Of a stretch of DNA of 64,000 nt, positions 25,760 to 33,898 are shown piece after piece (positions within the stretch are counted from its first letter, which is position 1; each line of letters begins with the position of its first letter). Under the pieces are notes generated by a model. It ran no database searches. It saw only the letters and a list, made by a program, of their open reading frames with translations, and was not told the DNA's origin. The stretch comes from Gammaproteobacteria bacterium. Its GTDB lineage: Bacteria; Pseudomonadota; Gammaproteobacteria; Steroidobacterales; Woeseiaceae. The position numbers and the translations under genes are program-made. Location of the stretch: contig JAOUGX010000002.1 in assembly GCA_029865385.1 (NCBI GenBank), forward strand, positions 1 through 64,000, read 5' to 3'.

Positions 25760-28717
25760 ATGCCCTCACCCACCGAAGAACTTGGTTTGAGCGCCAAGAC
25801 CCTCGATACGCGGGTCCGGCGAGCCGCCGCCCAGATTTCTGCCGCCTCGCTTGCGCAGCTCGAGCGCACGCTCGGTGCCGACGCCTGGGCCAATGCCGTC
25901 GTGTACGAACGCGAAGGCGTAACAGAGACAGTCCGCGTCATGTTGCGGCCGTTGGTTGTTATGCCCGAGCAAGTCGCTTACCTGCATCACGTTTGCAGCC
26001 GTATAACGGATGCCCTGCGGCGCCTGCCCGACTTGTACCTGTCCGACCCGGCTGTGCGAGCGCTGCTGCCCATTGCGTCGGACGAAGAGGAATTCCTGCG
26101 TGAGATCTGGGGGCCCGATCACAGTCGCCTCAATCCCGTGTACGGGCGGCTTGACGCCGTATGCGACTTCACAGGGGCACGCTGGCAGGACTCGTTGCAG
26201 TTCATCGAACCGAACCTGTCCGGCGTTGGCGGTCTGCATTTTGCGCCCGTGGCCGAAGCGCTGGTCGCGCGCAATATCGTGCCGACGATCTGTGCTCACG
26301 ATCCTGATCTCAAACTGGAATTGCCGCGCGACCAGCGTGACCTCTTCCTGCAGGTGCTGCTCGACCACGCGCGTGCGGTTGGTCGGGAAGGCGGGAATCT
26401 GTGCCTGATCGAACCCAAGTACTCGGGCGAAGGGCCGACCGAGCAACCTTCGCTTCGTGATTTCTGTCGCGAGCGGCATGGCGCGACGATCGTCCATGCC
26501 GATCCGCGCGAACTCGAGGTAGGCGCAGGCGAAGTCTGGTTTCAGGATGTGCGAGTCGACATTGCCTACCGCGATTACGAGGCGCGCGACCTGCTCGAAC
26601 TCGAACGCGCGGAGGGTATTCGATTCGAAGCCATGCGCTTGCTGTTCAAGCAGAATCGCATGGTGTCATCGCTGGGCGGCGACTTCGATCACAAGAGTTG
26701 CTTCGAAGTTTTCACCGACGAGGGGCTCGCCGGAAAATATTTCAGCTCCGAAGAATTGCGCCTGTTTCGACGTCACATATTGTGGACGCGAATCGTTTCG
26801 CCACGGCGCGTGACATTGCCGCACGGGGAAGGCGATCTTCCGGAGTTCATTCGGCGCCACCGCGAGGAACTCGTGCTGAAACCGAATCGCGGTTATGGCG
26901 GCGCTGGTATTCACATTGGATCCACGATCGAAGCAGGCAAGTGGGATACCTTGATCGATGAGGCCCTTTCCCTTGCCGACGATCCGCACCGCTCGTGGGT
27001 CGTGCAGTCGGCCGCCAACCTGCCCGTGCACGAATTTCCCATAGTCGGGAAGGACGGTCGTGTCAGCGACGAGCCCTTCTATACGGTTTTCGGTTTTGCC
27101 GCGACAGACCACGGTATTGGTACGCTGGGCCGGGTCTCACAGCGCCAGGTCATAAACGTCGCACAACGCGGCGGACTGGTGGCCGTACTTATCGGTCACA
27201 AGCCGCCGGAACTGAGGGCACCGGCGCGAGCCTCTATTCCCGACGGCAATGCGAAAGCCCGACTTGCCGGTATGATTGCCGATCTGCGCCAGCTGGACGG
27301 CACGATCGGTCTCCTGAACTGGGACGAGGAGACCTATCTGCCCGAGCGTGGGCGTCCCGAACGCGGGGCACAACTGGCCACACTCGAAGGCTTGCGGCAC
27401 CGGCTTCTCGCAGCAGACGAACTCGGCGAACTAATCGAACGCGTTGCACTGGATCCCTCCAGTGACACTCTGACAAAGGCGGAACTGAAAAGACTCCGCC
27501 GACATCGCCGCATTGCTCTCGCCTTGCCGGACGAACTTGTGCGGAAGTTTGCAGAAATACGCTCTCGTTGCCTGGCTTCCTGGGAGTTGGCGCTTCGAGA
27601 AGACGATTTTTCGATTTTTGCCAAACCGTTCGCCAATGTGCTGGCGCTAGTGCGCGAACGTGCACAGGCTCTGAGCAGGTCAAACGACGGGTACGATGCG
27701 TTACTCGACGAGTACGAACCTGGCATGACACGCGGCCGTCTGGAGCCTGTACTCGACGCCGTCGGCAAGCGGCTCGAGCCAATGGTCGGCAGACTGACCG
27801 AAACAACACGAACTGCCACTCCCCTACCGACCGCGCACTACCCGGAAACACAGCAAGTTTCATTCTGCCGCAAGGTGCTGCTCGACATGGGTTTCGATTT
27901 CACGCGCGGCCGCATCGACCTCTCGACGCATCCGTTTACACTGATGGCCAGTCCGAACGACGTTCGATTGACGATCCGTTCGGATTTGCGCAACCCGATG
28001 CCCGCCTTGTTCGCAACGCTTCATGAAGGCGGCCACGCGCTTTACGACCAGGGATTTGGCAGTGAACTGCGCAACACTTTGCTTGCGGAAGGTCCCGGCA
28101 TGGGCATTCACGAGTCTCAGTCGCGACTATGGGAAAATCACGTCGGACGCCGACGCGGATTCTGGACACATTACCTGCCGGACTTTCTCGAACATTTCCC
28201 CGGCGTGTTCGATGGCTGGAGTCCGGAAGAGCTTGTCAAGTCCATCAACGTAGTCCGGCCCGGTCTGAAACGCGTCGAAGCGGACGAAGTTACCTACAAC
28301 CTGCACATTCTGTTGCGATACCAGCTGGAGTTGGCGCTGCTCTCCGATGATCTCAAGGTCACGGACCTTCCAGGCGCCTGGAACGAGCTAAGCCAGCGTC
28401 TGCTGGGTGTCCGGCCCGATAGCGCGCGCGAGGGTTGCTTGCAGGACGTGCATTGGGCCCTTGGTATGTTCGGTTATTTCCCGACCTACCTGATCGGCAA
28501 CCTGTACGCCGCCCAGTTGATCGAAAGTTTCAACCGCCGCCACGACCTGGACGCCGCTCTCGAGCGAGGTGACCTGCAATCATTGACAGGCTGGCTTCGC
28601 GAGCAGGTGCACATTCATGGCTCGAGCCTCAGTGCGGAAGAAATAATTACGCGGGCCACCGGCCGCGATCTCGATCCCGAGCCGTTTTTTCGCGCACTTA
28701 CCGAGCGCTATGGGTAA
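25760..28717 (+). CDS. Fusion: circularly permuted ATP-grasp-like ligase + M32 carboxypeptidase (Taq)
   Basis: 985 residues in one unbroken frame. Residues about 1-490 look like a circularly permuted ATP-grasp ligase of the glutathionylspermidine-synthetase / DUF404 kind: FIEPNLSGVGGLHFAPVAEA, WFQDVRVDIAYRDYEARDL, and the nucleotide-binding loop KPNRGYGGAGIHIG (Lys374). Residues about 495-985 are a complete M32 metallocarboxypeptidase: LLNWDEETYLPERG, zinc motif HEGGH (755-759), third ligand Glu785 in GIHESQSRLWEN, EADEVTYNLHI and the end motif GYFPTYLIGNLYAAQL. The zinc-ligand spacing (26 residues from the second His to Glu) is as in known M32 enzymes. A ligase joined to a hydrolase recalls glutathionylspermidine synthetase/amidase. 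No signal peptide, so cytoplasmic. The substrate is unknown. Confidence 0.88.
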   Translation: MPSPTEELGLSAKTLDTRVRRAAAQISAASLAQLERTLGADAWANAVVYEREGVTETVRVMLRPLVVMPEQVAYLHHVCSRITDALRRLPDLYLSDPAVRALLPIASDEEEFLREIWGPDHSRLNPVYGRLDAVCDFTGARWQDSLQFIEPNLSGVGGLHFAPVAEALVARNIVPTICAHDPDLKLELPRDQRDLFLQVLLDHARAVGREGGNLCLIEPKYSGEGPTEQPSLRDFCRERHGATIVHADPRELEVGAGEVWFQDVRVDIAYRDYEARDLLELERAEGIRFEAMRLLFKQNRMVSSLGGDFDHKSCFEVFTDEGLAGKYFSSEELRLFRRHILWTRIVSPRRVTLPHGEGDLPEFIRRHREELVLKPNRGYGGAGIHIGSTIEAGKWDTLIDEALSLADDPHRSWVVQSAANLPVHEFPIVGKDGRVSDEPFYTVFGFAATDHGIGTLGRVSQRQVINVAQRGGLVAVLIGHKPPELRAPARASIPDGNAKARLAGMIADLRQLDGTIGLLNWDEETYLPERGRPERGAQLATLEGLRHRLLAADELGELIERVALDPSSDTLTKAELKRLRRHRRIALALPDELVRKFAEIRSRCLASWELALREDDFSIFAKPFANVLALVRERAQALSRSNDGYDALLDEYEPGMTRGRLEPVLDAVGKRLEPMVGRLTETTRTATPLPTAHYPETQQVSFCRKVLLDMGFDFTRGRIDLSTHPFTLMASPNDVRLTIRSDLRNPMPALFATLHEGGHALYDQGFGSELRNTLLAEGPGMGIHESQSRLWENHVGRRRGFWTHYLPDFLEHFPGVFDGWSPEELVKSINVVRPGLKRVEADEVTYNLHILLRYQLELALLSDDLKVTDLPGAWNELSQRLLGVRPDSAREGCLQDVHWALGMFGYFPTYLIGNLYAAQLIESFNRRHDLDAALERGDLQSLTGWLREQVHIHGSSLSAEEIITRATGRDLDPEPFFRALTERYG

Positions 28718-28762
28718 GCGCCCGGGATCGGGCTGCATGCAATACGACGCGGCTTTGCTGAG

Positions 28763-29722
28763 CTAGTCAGCAAGCAAGCCGGTCAGCCAGTGCAACACGT
28801 TCAGTACGAACTGGGCGTTCTCCGGCGCCGATGGGTGGTTTATCCCCATTGTCCCGACGACGCCATCGCGAACCCGGGTTTGTGCCGTGAACATGGCCGC
28901 CTCACCGAACACTGCAACCCTGCCCGATCCGAATCTCAGCACGCCGCCCTGGATGAGGCCTCTTGTGGACACGTAGGGCGTTGACTCGTCGAACTCGCCC
29001 GCCTCGCGCGGCAGGTAGACAAACCAGTCATCCGGCATGCGCATCAGCGGCTGAACTTCCGTGACGAAACGAAACGCCTGACCGGTGAAGCTGGTTACGC
29101 TTTGTATGGCCTCGGCCTCCGACCTACCGCGCGTGATGGCATGATCTGACAGCAGGCCTGAAGAACGCGCGAATGACAGCGTTCTGCCTTCCGTTGGAGA
29201 TTTCATGGCGTAGCCGTTATAAAAAACAACGCCGAATGCATTGGCCAGATCGGCGGTCGCGCCGGGGAACGGCATGTGATCGGCGATTAACAGCAGCGAG
29301 CCACCGTCCCGAACCCACTGCACAATGGCTTTGATTTCCGTGGCGGTGAAAGCCGGCGGCGTGGGTAGCACCCACTCGGCGTCGTCGCCGCCTGCTACTG
29401 CGTTCGAAATGACGAATACCCTCGCCTCCCGAAGTGAAGCCGTCGTCACCGCGGCATCCGAATTTCGCATCCGGTAGCCGTCGAGGCGCAGCAACTCGGC
29501 AAATGCCGCAAAGCGGCCGTCGATAGTGTGGAAATTGCCGTGCGCGGCATCGACCAGGACTACGGGCCCAGAACCGGCCGGAAAAGCAGGTTTGTTAACC
29601 GTCGGCACCCAGTTGTCGTCTGCAACCTGCTGGCCAATGGCTTCGACGGCGACCAGAGTAATACAGGCCAAGGCGAGGTATCCGATCGCGCAAGATACCT
29701 TTTGCGAGCATGTATCGTTCAT
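28763..29722 (-). CDS. Exported DUF4350/ThuA-like protein
   Basis: 319 residues from the ATG at 29722 (MNDTCSQKVS), with GAGATG upstream; the frame continues further but without coding character. Signal peptide or anchor about 8-28 (IGYLALACITLVAVEAIGQQ). The rest is an alpha/beta, glutamine-amidotransferase-like fold as in DUF4350 and ThuA: VVLVDAAHGNFHTIDGRFAAFA, ARVFVISNA, IVQWVRDGGSLLLIADHMPFPGA, RVAVFGEAAMF. No catalytic triad can be named with certainty. Family members are often periplasmic and of unknown role. It is divergent from the beta-lactamase gene. Confidence 0.75.
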   Translation of the reverse strand: MNDTCSQKVSCAIGYLALACITLVAVEAIGQQVADDNWVPTVNKPAFPAGSGPVVLVDAAHGNFHTIDGRFAAFAELLRLDGYRMRNSDAAVTTASLREARVFVISNAVAGGDDAEWVLPTPPAFTATEIKAIVQWVRDGGSLLLIADHMPFPGATADLANAFGVVFYNGYAMKSPTEGRTLSFARSSGLLSDHAITRGRSEAEAIQSVTSFTGQAFRFVTEVQPLMRMPDDWFVYLPREAGEFDESTPYVSTRGLIQGGVLRFGSGRVAVFGEAAMFTAQTRVRDGVVGTMGINHPSAPENAQFVLNVLHWLTGLLAD

Positions 29723-29845
29723 CGGAATCATCTCGGAAATCAAACAGCTTAGCACTAGCACTTGGGGACAAGGACCTGACGCTTGGCCGCCGCATTCCTG
29801 GCTGCTAAATTGCGGCCACCTTACATTTTTCATCTTGAGTCCAAA

Positions 29846-30745
29846 TTGCAGTTGAAGCGGATCGAAAGTCTTTACTTGATTTGGCCACTGCTGCTCTCGT
29901 GCCTCGTAATTTTTGCTGCAGCAAGCTGCCACCGTTCCAACAGGGCCTATTCCGACAGTTTCGCCGATTCAATTTTCGCTTTGGAACAACGGACCGGCGG
30001 CAGTATTGGCGTCTATGCGCTTGATACGGCAACCGGAAACGAATTGGCCTATCGGGCCGATGAACGCTTTGCAATGGCTTCGACGTTCAAGCCCTTGTTG
30101 GTTGCAGCGGTACTGGCTCAGGTTGACAATGGCCAACTGAACCTGGCGGACACTGTCAGCCTGCAAGGCGTAACCATTCAGCCCTATTCGCCCGTGGTTG
30201 GGGAGCTGGTGGAAGACGCAGCGATGTCGCTATCGGATCTGAGCGATGCGGCAGTAACTCTCGGCGACAATACGGCAGCCAACATGCTACTGGAGATCAT
30301 CGGCGGGCCGGAAGCATTGACGCAGTTTCTTCGCCAGGGTGGCGACGACATCACCCGCCTCGATCGTTACGAAGTCGAGCTGAACGAGAACGCGCGCGGC
30401 GATGAACGGGATACCACCACACCGCGGGCGGTTGCCGAAAGCTTGCGTCGACTACTTTTCTCGGAAGAACTGAGCGAAGACTCCAGGAAGCGCTTGCAGG
30501 ACTGGATGGTAGCGAGCACGACCGGGACGAGACGGCTGCGGGCCGGATTGCCGTCGACCTGGCGTGTTGGCGACAAGACCGGCACCGGCATGAACGGTGC
30601 GGTGAACGATATCGCGGTCGCCTGGCCGCCCAACGGGCAACCGATTGTCTTGGCCGTTTACATGTCCTGGTCCGACGTCGACGTCGCAACCCTCAGCGGA
30701 TTGCACGCGGAAATCGCCGCGCTGGTCGCGGCAAGCTTTCGCTGA
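29846..30745 (+). CDS. Class A beta-lactamase, lipoprotein, with GDN instead of SDN
   Basis: About 299 residues from a TTG at 29846 (no ATG is available; 29852 is an alternative). Lipobox AASC follows the signal helix. Class A motifs: S70-x-x-K in MASTFKPLLVA, E166 and N170 in RLDRYEVELNEN, and K234TG in VGDKTGTG. The S130-D-N loop, however, reads TLGDNTAAN, so Ser130 is Gly (codon GGC, one base from AGC). Ser130 relays protons in class A enzymes and its Gly replacement is known in inhibitor-resistant TEM/SHV variants, so this enzyme may be slow or altered in specificity. It is divergent from the DUF4350-like gene. Confidence 0.9.
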   Translation: MQLKRIESLYLIWPLLLSCLVIFAAASCHRSNRAYSDSFADSIFALEQRTGGSIGVYALDTATGNELAYRADERFAMASTFKPLLVAAVLAQVDNGQLNLADTVSLQGVTIQPYSPVVGELVEDAAMSLSDLSDAAVTLGDNTAANMLLEIIGGPEALTQFLRQGGDDITRLDRYEVELNENARGDERDTTTPRAVAESLRRLLFSEELSEDSRKRLQDWMVASTTGTRRLRAGLPSTWRVGDKTGTGMNGAVNDIAVAWPPNGQPIVLAVYMSWSDVDVATLSGLHAEIAALVAASFR

Positions 30746-30877
30746 TTGCGCGATCCACATACTCGGGTCCGGGCGGTCAAAGGTTTCCTTGCCTGCGAGC
30801 CGCCGGTAATCTCCTATACTTATTCGCATGGCTGCTCTTTTTTTCAATTATAACAATAACTTAGGGAGATTCAAGAC

Positions 30878-31252
30878 ATGTGCACATTTGACAGGAGCTG
30901 GCGTCTCGCCGGCGCGCTAATCCTCTTGGCGGCAGGCAACGCCGTTCTTGCCGACTCGAGAGTGAACCAGGTCTGGACCTGCACACTCAACGAGGGGCAT
31001 GTCGTGGCCGACATGCGGGCTGCGCAGGCCGCTTGGGTTTCCTGGGCAAACAAGAAACCGCACGGCAAAGACCTCCGCGGTTCCGTGGCAACGCCGATGG
31101 TGTCGTCCGACCTGAGCGTCGTGATGTACGTCGACTCTTACCCGAACCTGGAGGTCTACGCGGCCGACGTAAGAGCTTATGACAGCGATGAAGGGCGGGC
31201 ACTGCAGAAAGCGTTCGACAAAGTGTCGACCTGCACGTCGGCCGCCATGTAA
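30878..31252 (+). CDS. Small exported protein of unknown function
   Basis: 124 residues, ATG preceded by AGGGAG. Signal peptide about 1-25 (LAGALILLAAGNAVLADS), then a compact alpha/beta domain with two cysteines that could form a disulfide (VWTCTLNEG and VSTCTSAAM). The layout NEGHVVADMRAAQAAWVSWANK followed by beta strands and VMYVDSYPNLEVYAADV is reminiscent of dimeric alpha/beta-barrel (ferredoxin-like) proteins, but I do not recognise a family. It probably acts in the periplasm. Confidence 0.75.
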   Translation: MCTFDRSWRLAGALILLAAGNAVLADSRVNQVWTCTLNEGHVVADMRAAQAAWVSWANKKPHGKDLRGSVATPMVSSDLSVVMYVDSYPNLEVYAADVRAYDSDEGRALQKAFDKVSTCTSAAM

Positions 31253-31342
31253 ATGGTCGAAGAAGCTGCCGGAGAATAGCACTGCCCTACGTGGCATTCG
31301 CCGTAAACGCGTTGGAATAAAGAGCACTCTTGTCACGACAAC

Positions 31343-31370
31343 GCACGTCCGCCTGCGATGGCGGGCGTGC
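31343..31370 (+). other. G+C-rich hairpin after the small exported protein
   Basis: GCACGTCCGCC (31343-31353) pairs with GGCGGGCGTGC (31360-31370), one G-T wobble, loop TGCGAT. No run of T follows, so a terminator role is uncertain. Confidence 0.4.
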
Positions 31371-31439
31371 ATTGCATGATGAGGACGAACTATAGTCTGC
31401 TGTTCCAGCATCGATGAACGTGTCGAATACCCGGTCAAT

Positions 31440-32021
31440 GTGAGCAGCTATTCGATTCATACACCCGAATCCTTTCGGACAGTGCCATGGCGTAACGGCC
31501 GTGGCGAAACCCTGGCGCTGCTGTCGCGGTCCCTGCCCGGTTGCGACGGATTCGCCTGGCGCCTGAGTATCGCTGTCGTCGATAGCGACGGGCCGTTCTC
31601 TCATTTTCCCGGTTGCGACAGGACGTTGTTGTTGTTGGAAGGTCGCGGCATCACGCTCAAGCATTCGACCGGGCAGATCGATAGTTTGTCTACACGTTTT
31701 TCCGCCGCTCGTTTTTCGGGCGACCACGAAACCATCGCCACGCTGCACGACGGGCCGATCCGGGACTTTAACGTGATATGCCATCGTAAACACTGTGTTG
31801 CACATGTCGATGTGCCAGACGGCAATGCTCCTCGGGATTTGCTTGTCGATGCCGATACGCTTCTGGTCTACGCGACGGACAGATCAGCACGGGTCCGCAC
31901 TGCCAATGAGGCATGGATCGAGGTCGACCAGCATCACCTCATGCAATACGATAAGCCTGTCAAAGGTCGTTGGTCATTTTCCCAAGGGCCCGCAATAGTC
32001 ATGCAGATATGCAGCAAATGA
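31440..32021 (+). CDS. HutD/Ves-family protein
   Basis: 193 residues from a GTG. The HutD/Ves cupin pattern is clear: VPWRNGRGETLALL, FAWRLSIAVVDSDGPFSHFPGCDRTLLLLEGRG, then a second cupin half. HutD is linked to histidine utilisation and Ves to cold-induced metabolism in E. coli; biochemical function is unsettled. No hut genes are nearby, so its role here is open. Thirteen bases separate it from the amidohydrolase gene, which suggests co-transcription. Confidence 0.85.
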   Translation: MSSYSIHTPESFRTVPWRNGRGETLALLSRSLPGCDGFAWRLSIAVVDSDGPFSHFPGCDRTLLLLEGRGITLKHSTGQIDSLSTRFSAARFSGDHETIATLHDGPIRDFNVICHRKHCVAHVDVPDGNAPRDLLVDADTLLVYATDRSARVRTANEAWIEVDQHHLMQYDKPVKGRWSFSQGPAIVMQICSK

Positions 32022-32034
32022 TTCGGGAGAAACG

Positions 32035-33759
32035 ATGCGCTACTTAGGCTTGATTCCAATGATGGCAGCATTGAGCGCCTGCGGTCCCTCCAGCGTCCAT
32101 CCGGTAGCGGACCTGGTGCTGACCAACGGAATTGTCGTGACAGTCGATCCAGCACTGCCCAGAGCCGAAGCTCTCGCCGCAAGCGGAGACCGCATCGTTG
32201 CCGTAGGTACGAACGAGGAGATTGCGGCCTACGTAGGAAAAGGCACCGAAGTTATCGATCTCCGCGGCCAAACCGCCATTCCCGGGCTCATAGAAGGCCA
32301 CGGTCACTACACGAGTTTCGGTGGATCCTTGCTGATCCTTGATTTTCGCTATGCGAAAAGTTTTTCCGAAATCGTTTCGATGGTTGCCGAATCGGCCAGG
32401 AATACGCCAGCCGGTGAATGGATCATCGGCCGCGGCTGGCACCAGGACAAATGGCAAACAAAGGAGGACGTGCTGGTCGAGGGACTGCCTACACATGCGT
32501 CGCTAAGTGCAGCAACTCCCGAGCACCCGGTGATGCTGATTCACACCAGCGGTCATGGGGTTTTCGTCAACAAGAAAGCGATGACGCTGGTCGAGCTCAC
32601 GGATACGACGCAGCCTCCTGAAGGTGGTGAGATCGTCCGGGATTCCGACGGACACGCGACCGGCATGATGCGTGAAGCCGCACAGGACGTTTTTCGCCAG
32701 GCTTACTCCGGTCACCAGGGCCGACGACAGGCAGGCGTTGCAGAAGCAGAGTTGCGCCGCATGGTTACGCTCGGTGGCGAAGAAGCGCTGCGTCACGGTA
32801 TTACCTCATTTCAGGATCTGGGCACCACGTTTGCCGAAGTGGATCTCATTCGCAAGATGGCTGACGAAGGCAAACTACCGGTTCGTCTTTATATGGCGTT
32901 CGAGGAAGATGCGAAGGATATGGAAGGTCGGCTTGCCGATTATCGAATGGTTGGCTACGGCGACAACTTCCTGACCGTGCGCAGCATCGGCGAAAAGGTT
33001 CTCGACGGAGCACTCGGCACGCACGGCGGCTGGCTGCTTGAGCCGTACGCGGATATGCCACGGAGTCACGGTCTCAACGTAGTTCCGATCGAGGAGATCG
33101 AGGCTTCTGCCAAACTCGCGATCGAAAATGCTTACCAGATGGCGATCCAGGGCATCGGCGATCGCGCGTATCGCGAATTGTTGAACATCTACGAAGCGGA
33201 ATTCTCGCGACATCCGGACAAGAAAGATCTTCGATGGCGCATCGAGCACGCCCAGGTCATTCATCCGGATGACGTTCAACGTACTGTCGATCTGGGGATC
33301 ATACCGGCGGTACAAGGTATATTCGCCTGTTCCGATGGGCCCTGGGTGGTCGACCGGCTTGGACCGGAACGAACGCTGGAACGAGGCTATATTTTCAACA
33401 CCCTGGCGGAAGCCGGCGCCACACCGACCAATGGCACGGATCCGCCGGTTGACGAGATCGACCCGATTGCGAGCTTTCATTGCTCGGTTACCCGCATCCT
33501 CCCGGACGGCACGAAATTCCAGCCGCAGGAGGTCTATTCCCGCGAGCGCGCGCTCTACTCCTACACGATGGGCAATGCGATCGCCGCATTCGAGGAAGAC
33601 CTCAAAGGGTCGCTTGCTACGGGCAAGCTGGCCGACATCACGGTTTTGTCACAGGACCTTCTCACCGTGCCGGACGACAAGATCCGCGACACCAGGATCG
33701 TGATGACTATCGTAGGCGGCAAAGTGCGCTACCGGGATGGCGCTATCGTGCCACTCTAG
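32035..33759 (+). CDS. YtcJ-like amidohydrolase, lipoprotein (second copy)
   Basis: 574 residues; ATG with CGGGAG upstream. Lipoprotein signal LIPMMAALSACGPSS (Cys16). The amidohydrolase barrel has GLIEGHGHYTSFG (H-x-H), carboxy-Lys/His segments near FQDLGTTFAEVD, the late His/Asp in RIEHAQVIHPDD and GTDPPVDEIDP. It differs from the 18601-20259 enzyme in many places, so it is a diverged paralogue rather than a recent copy. Substrate unknown; periplasmic face of a membrane expected. Confidence 0.92.
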   Translation: MRYLGLIPMMAALSACGPSSVHPVADLVLTNGIVVTVDPALPRAEALAASGDRIVAVGTNEEIAAYVGKGTEVIDLRGQTAIPGLIEGHGHYTSFGGSLLILDFRYAKSFSEIVSMVAESARNTPAGEWIIGRGWHQDKWQTKEDVLVEGLPTHASLSAATPEHPVMLIHTSGHGVFVNKKAMTLVELTDTTQPPEGGEIVRDSDGHATGMMREAAQDVFRQAYSGHQGRRQAGVAEAELRRMVTLGGEEALRHGITSFQDLGTTFAEVDLIRKMADEGKLPVRLYMAFEEDAKDMEGRLADYRMVGYGDNFLTVRSIGEKVLDGALGTHGGWLLEPYADMPRSHGLNVVPIEEIEASAKLAIENAYQMAIQGIGDRAYRELLNIYEAEFSRHPDKKDLRWRIEHAQVIHPDDVQRTVDLGIIPAVQGIFACSDGPWVVDRLGPERTLERGYIFNTLAEAGATPTNGTDPPVDEIDPIASFHCSVTRILPDGTKFQPQEVYSRERALYSYTMGNAIAAFEEDLKGSLATGKLADITVLSQDLLTVPDDKIRDTRIVMTIVGGKVRYRDGAIVPL

Positions 33760-33799
33760 CCTATATCAAACCCGGTCGTGGTCAGCCGACCGGGGACAG

Positions 33800-33828
33800 T
33801 AGGCAGGAATCCTCGGAAGGCGTATAAA
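33800..33828 (+). promoter_or_regulatory. Candidate promoter of the NmrA-like gene
   Basis: TAGGCA (33800-33805) and TATAAA (33823-33828) with a 17-base spacer. The start point would be near 33835, directly before the hairpin at 33840-33858. Confidence 0.4.
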
Positions 33829-33839
33829 TTGGTTTCTGC

Positions 33840-33858
33840 GCGCAGGCTGCGCCTGCGC
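33840..33858 (+). other. G+C-rich hairpin in the leader of the NmrA-like gene
   Basis: GCGCAGGC (33840-33847) pairs perfectly with GCCTGCGC (33851-33858), loop TGC. No T run follows. If the promoter above is right it would cap the 5' end of the transcript; alternatively it ends the preceding amidohydrolase transcript. Confidence 0.4.
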
Positions 33859-33898
33859 CGCCATTGGGTTAGTCAACGCCTTACACCGAGGTGCAAAC

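Noticed and set aside
24090-25760. Insertion sequence or other mobile element at the broken gene
   Set aside because: No transposase fragment, terminal inverted repeats or target duplication were seen; only a lone REP-like palindrome.
31343-31370. Rho-independent terminator
   Set aside because: The stem is good but no T run follows on the plus strand, so it is listed only as a hairpin.
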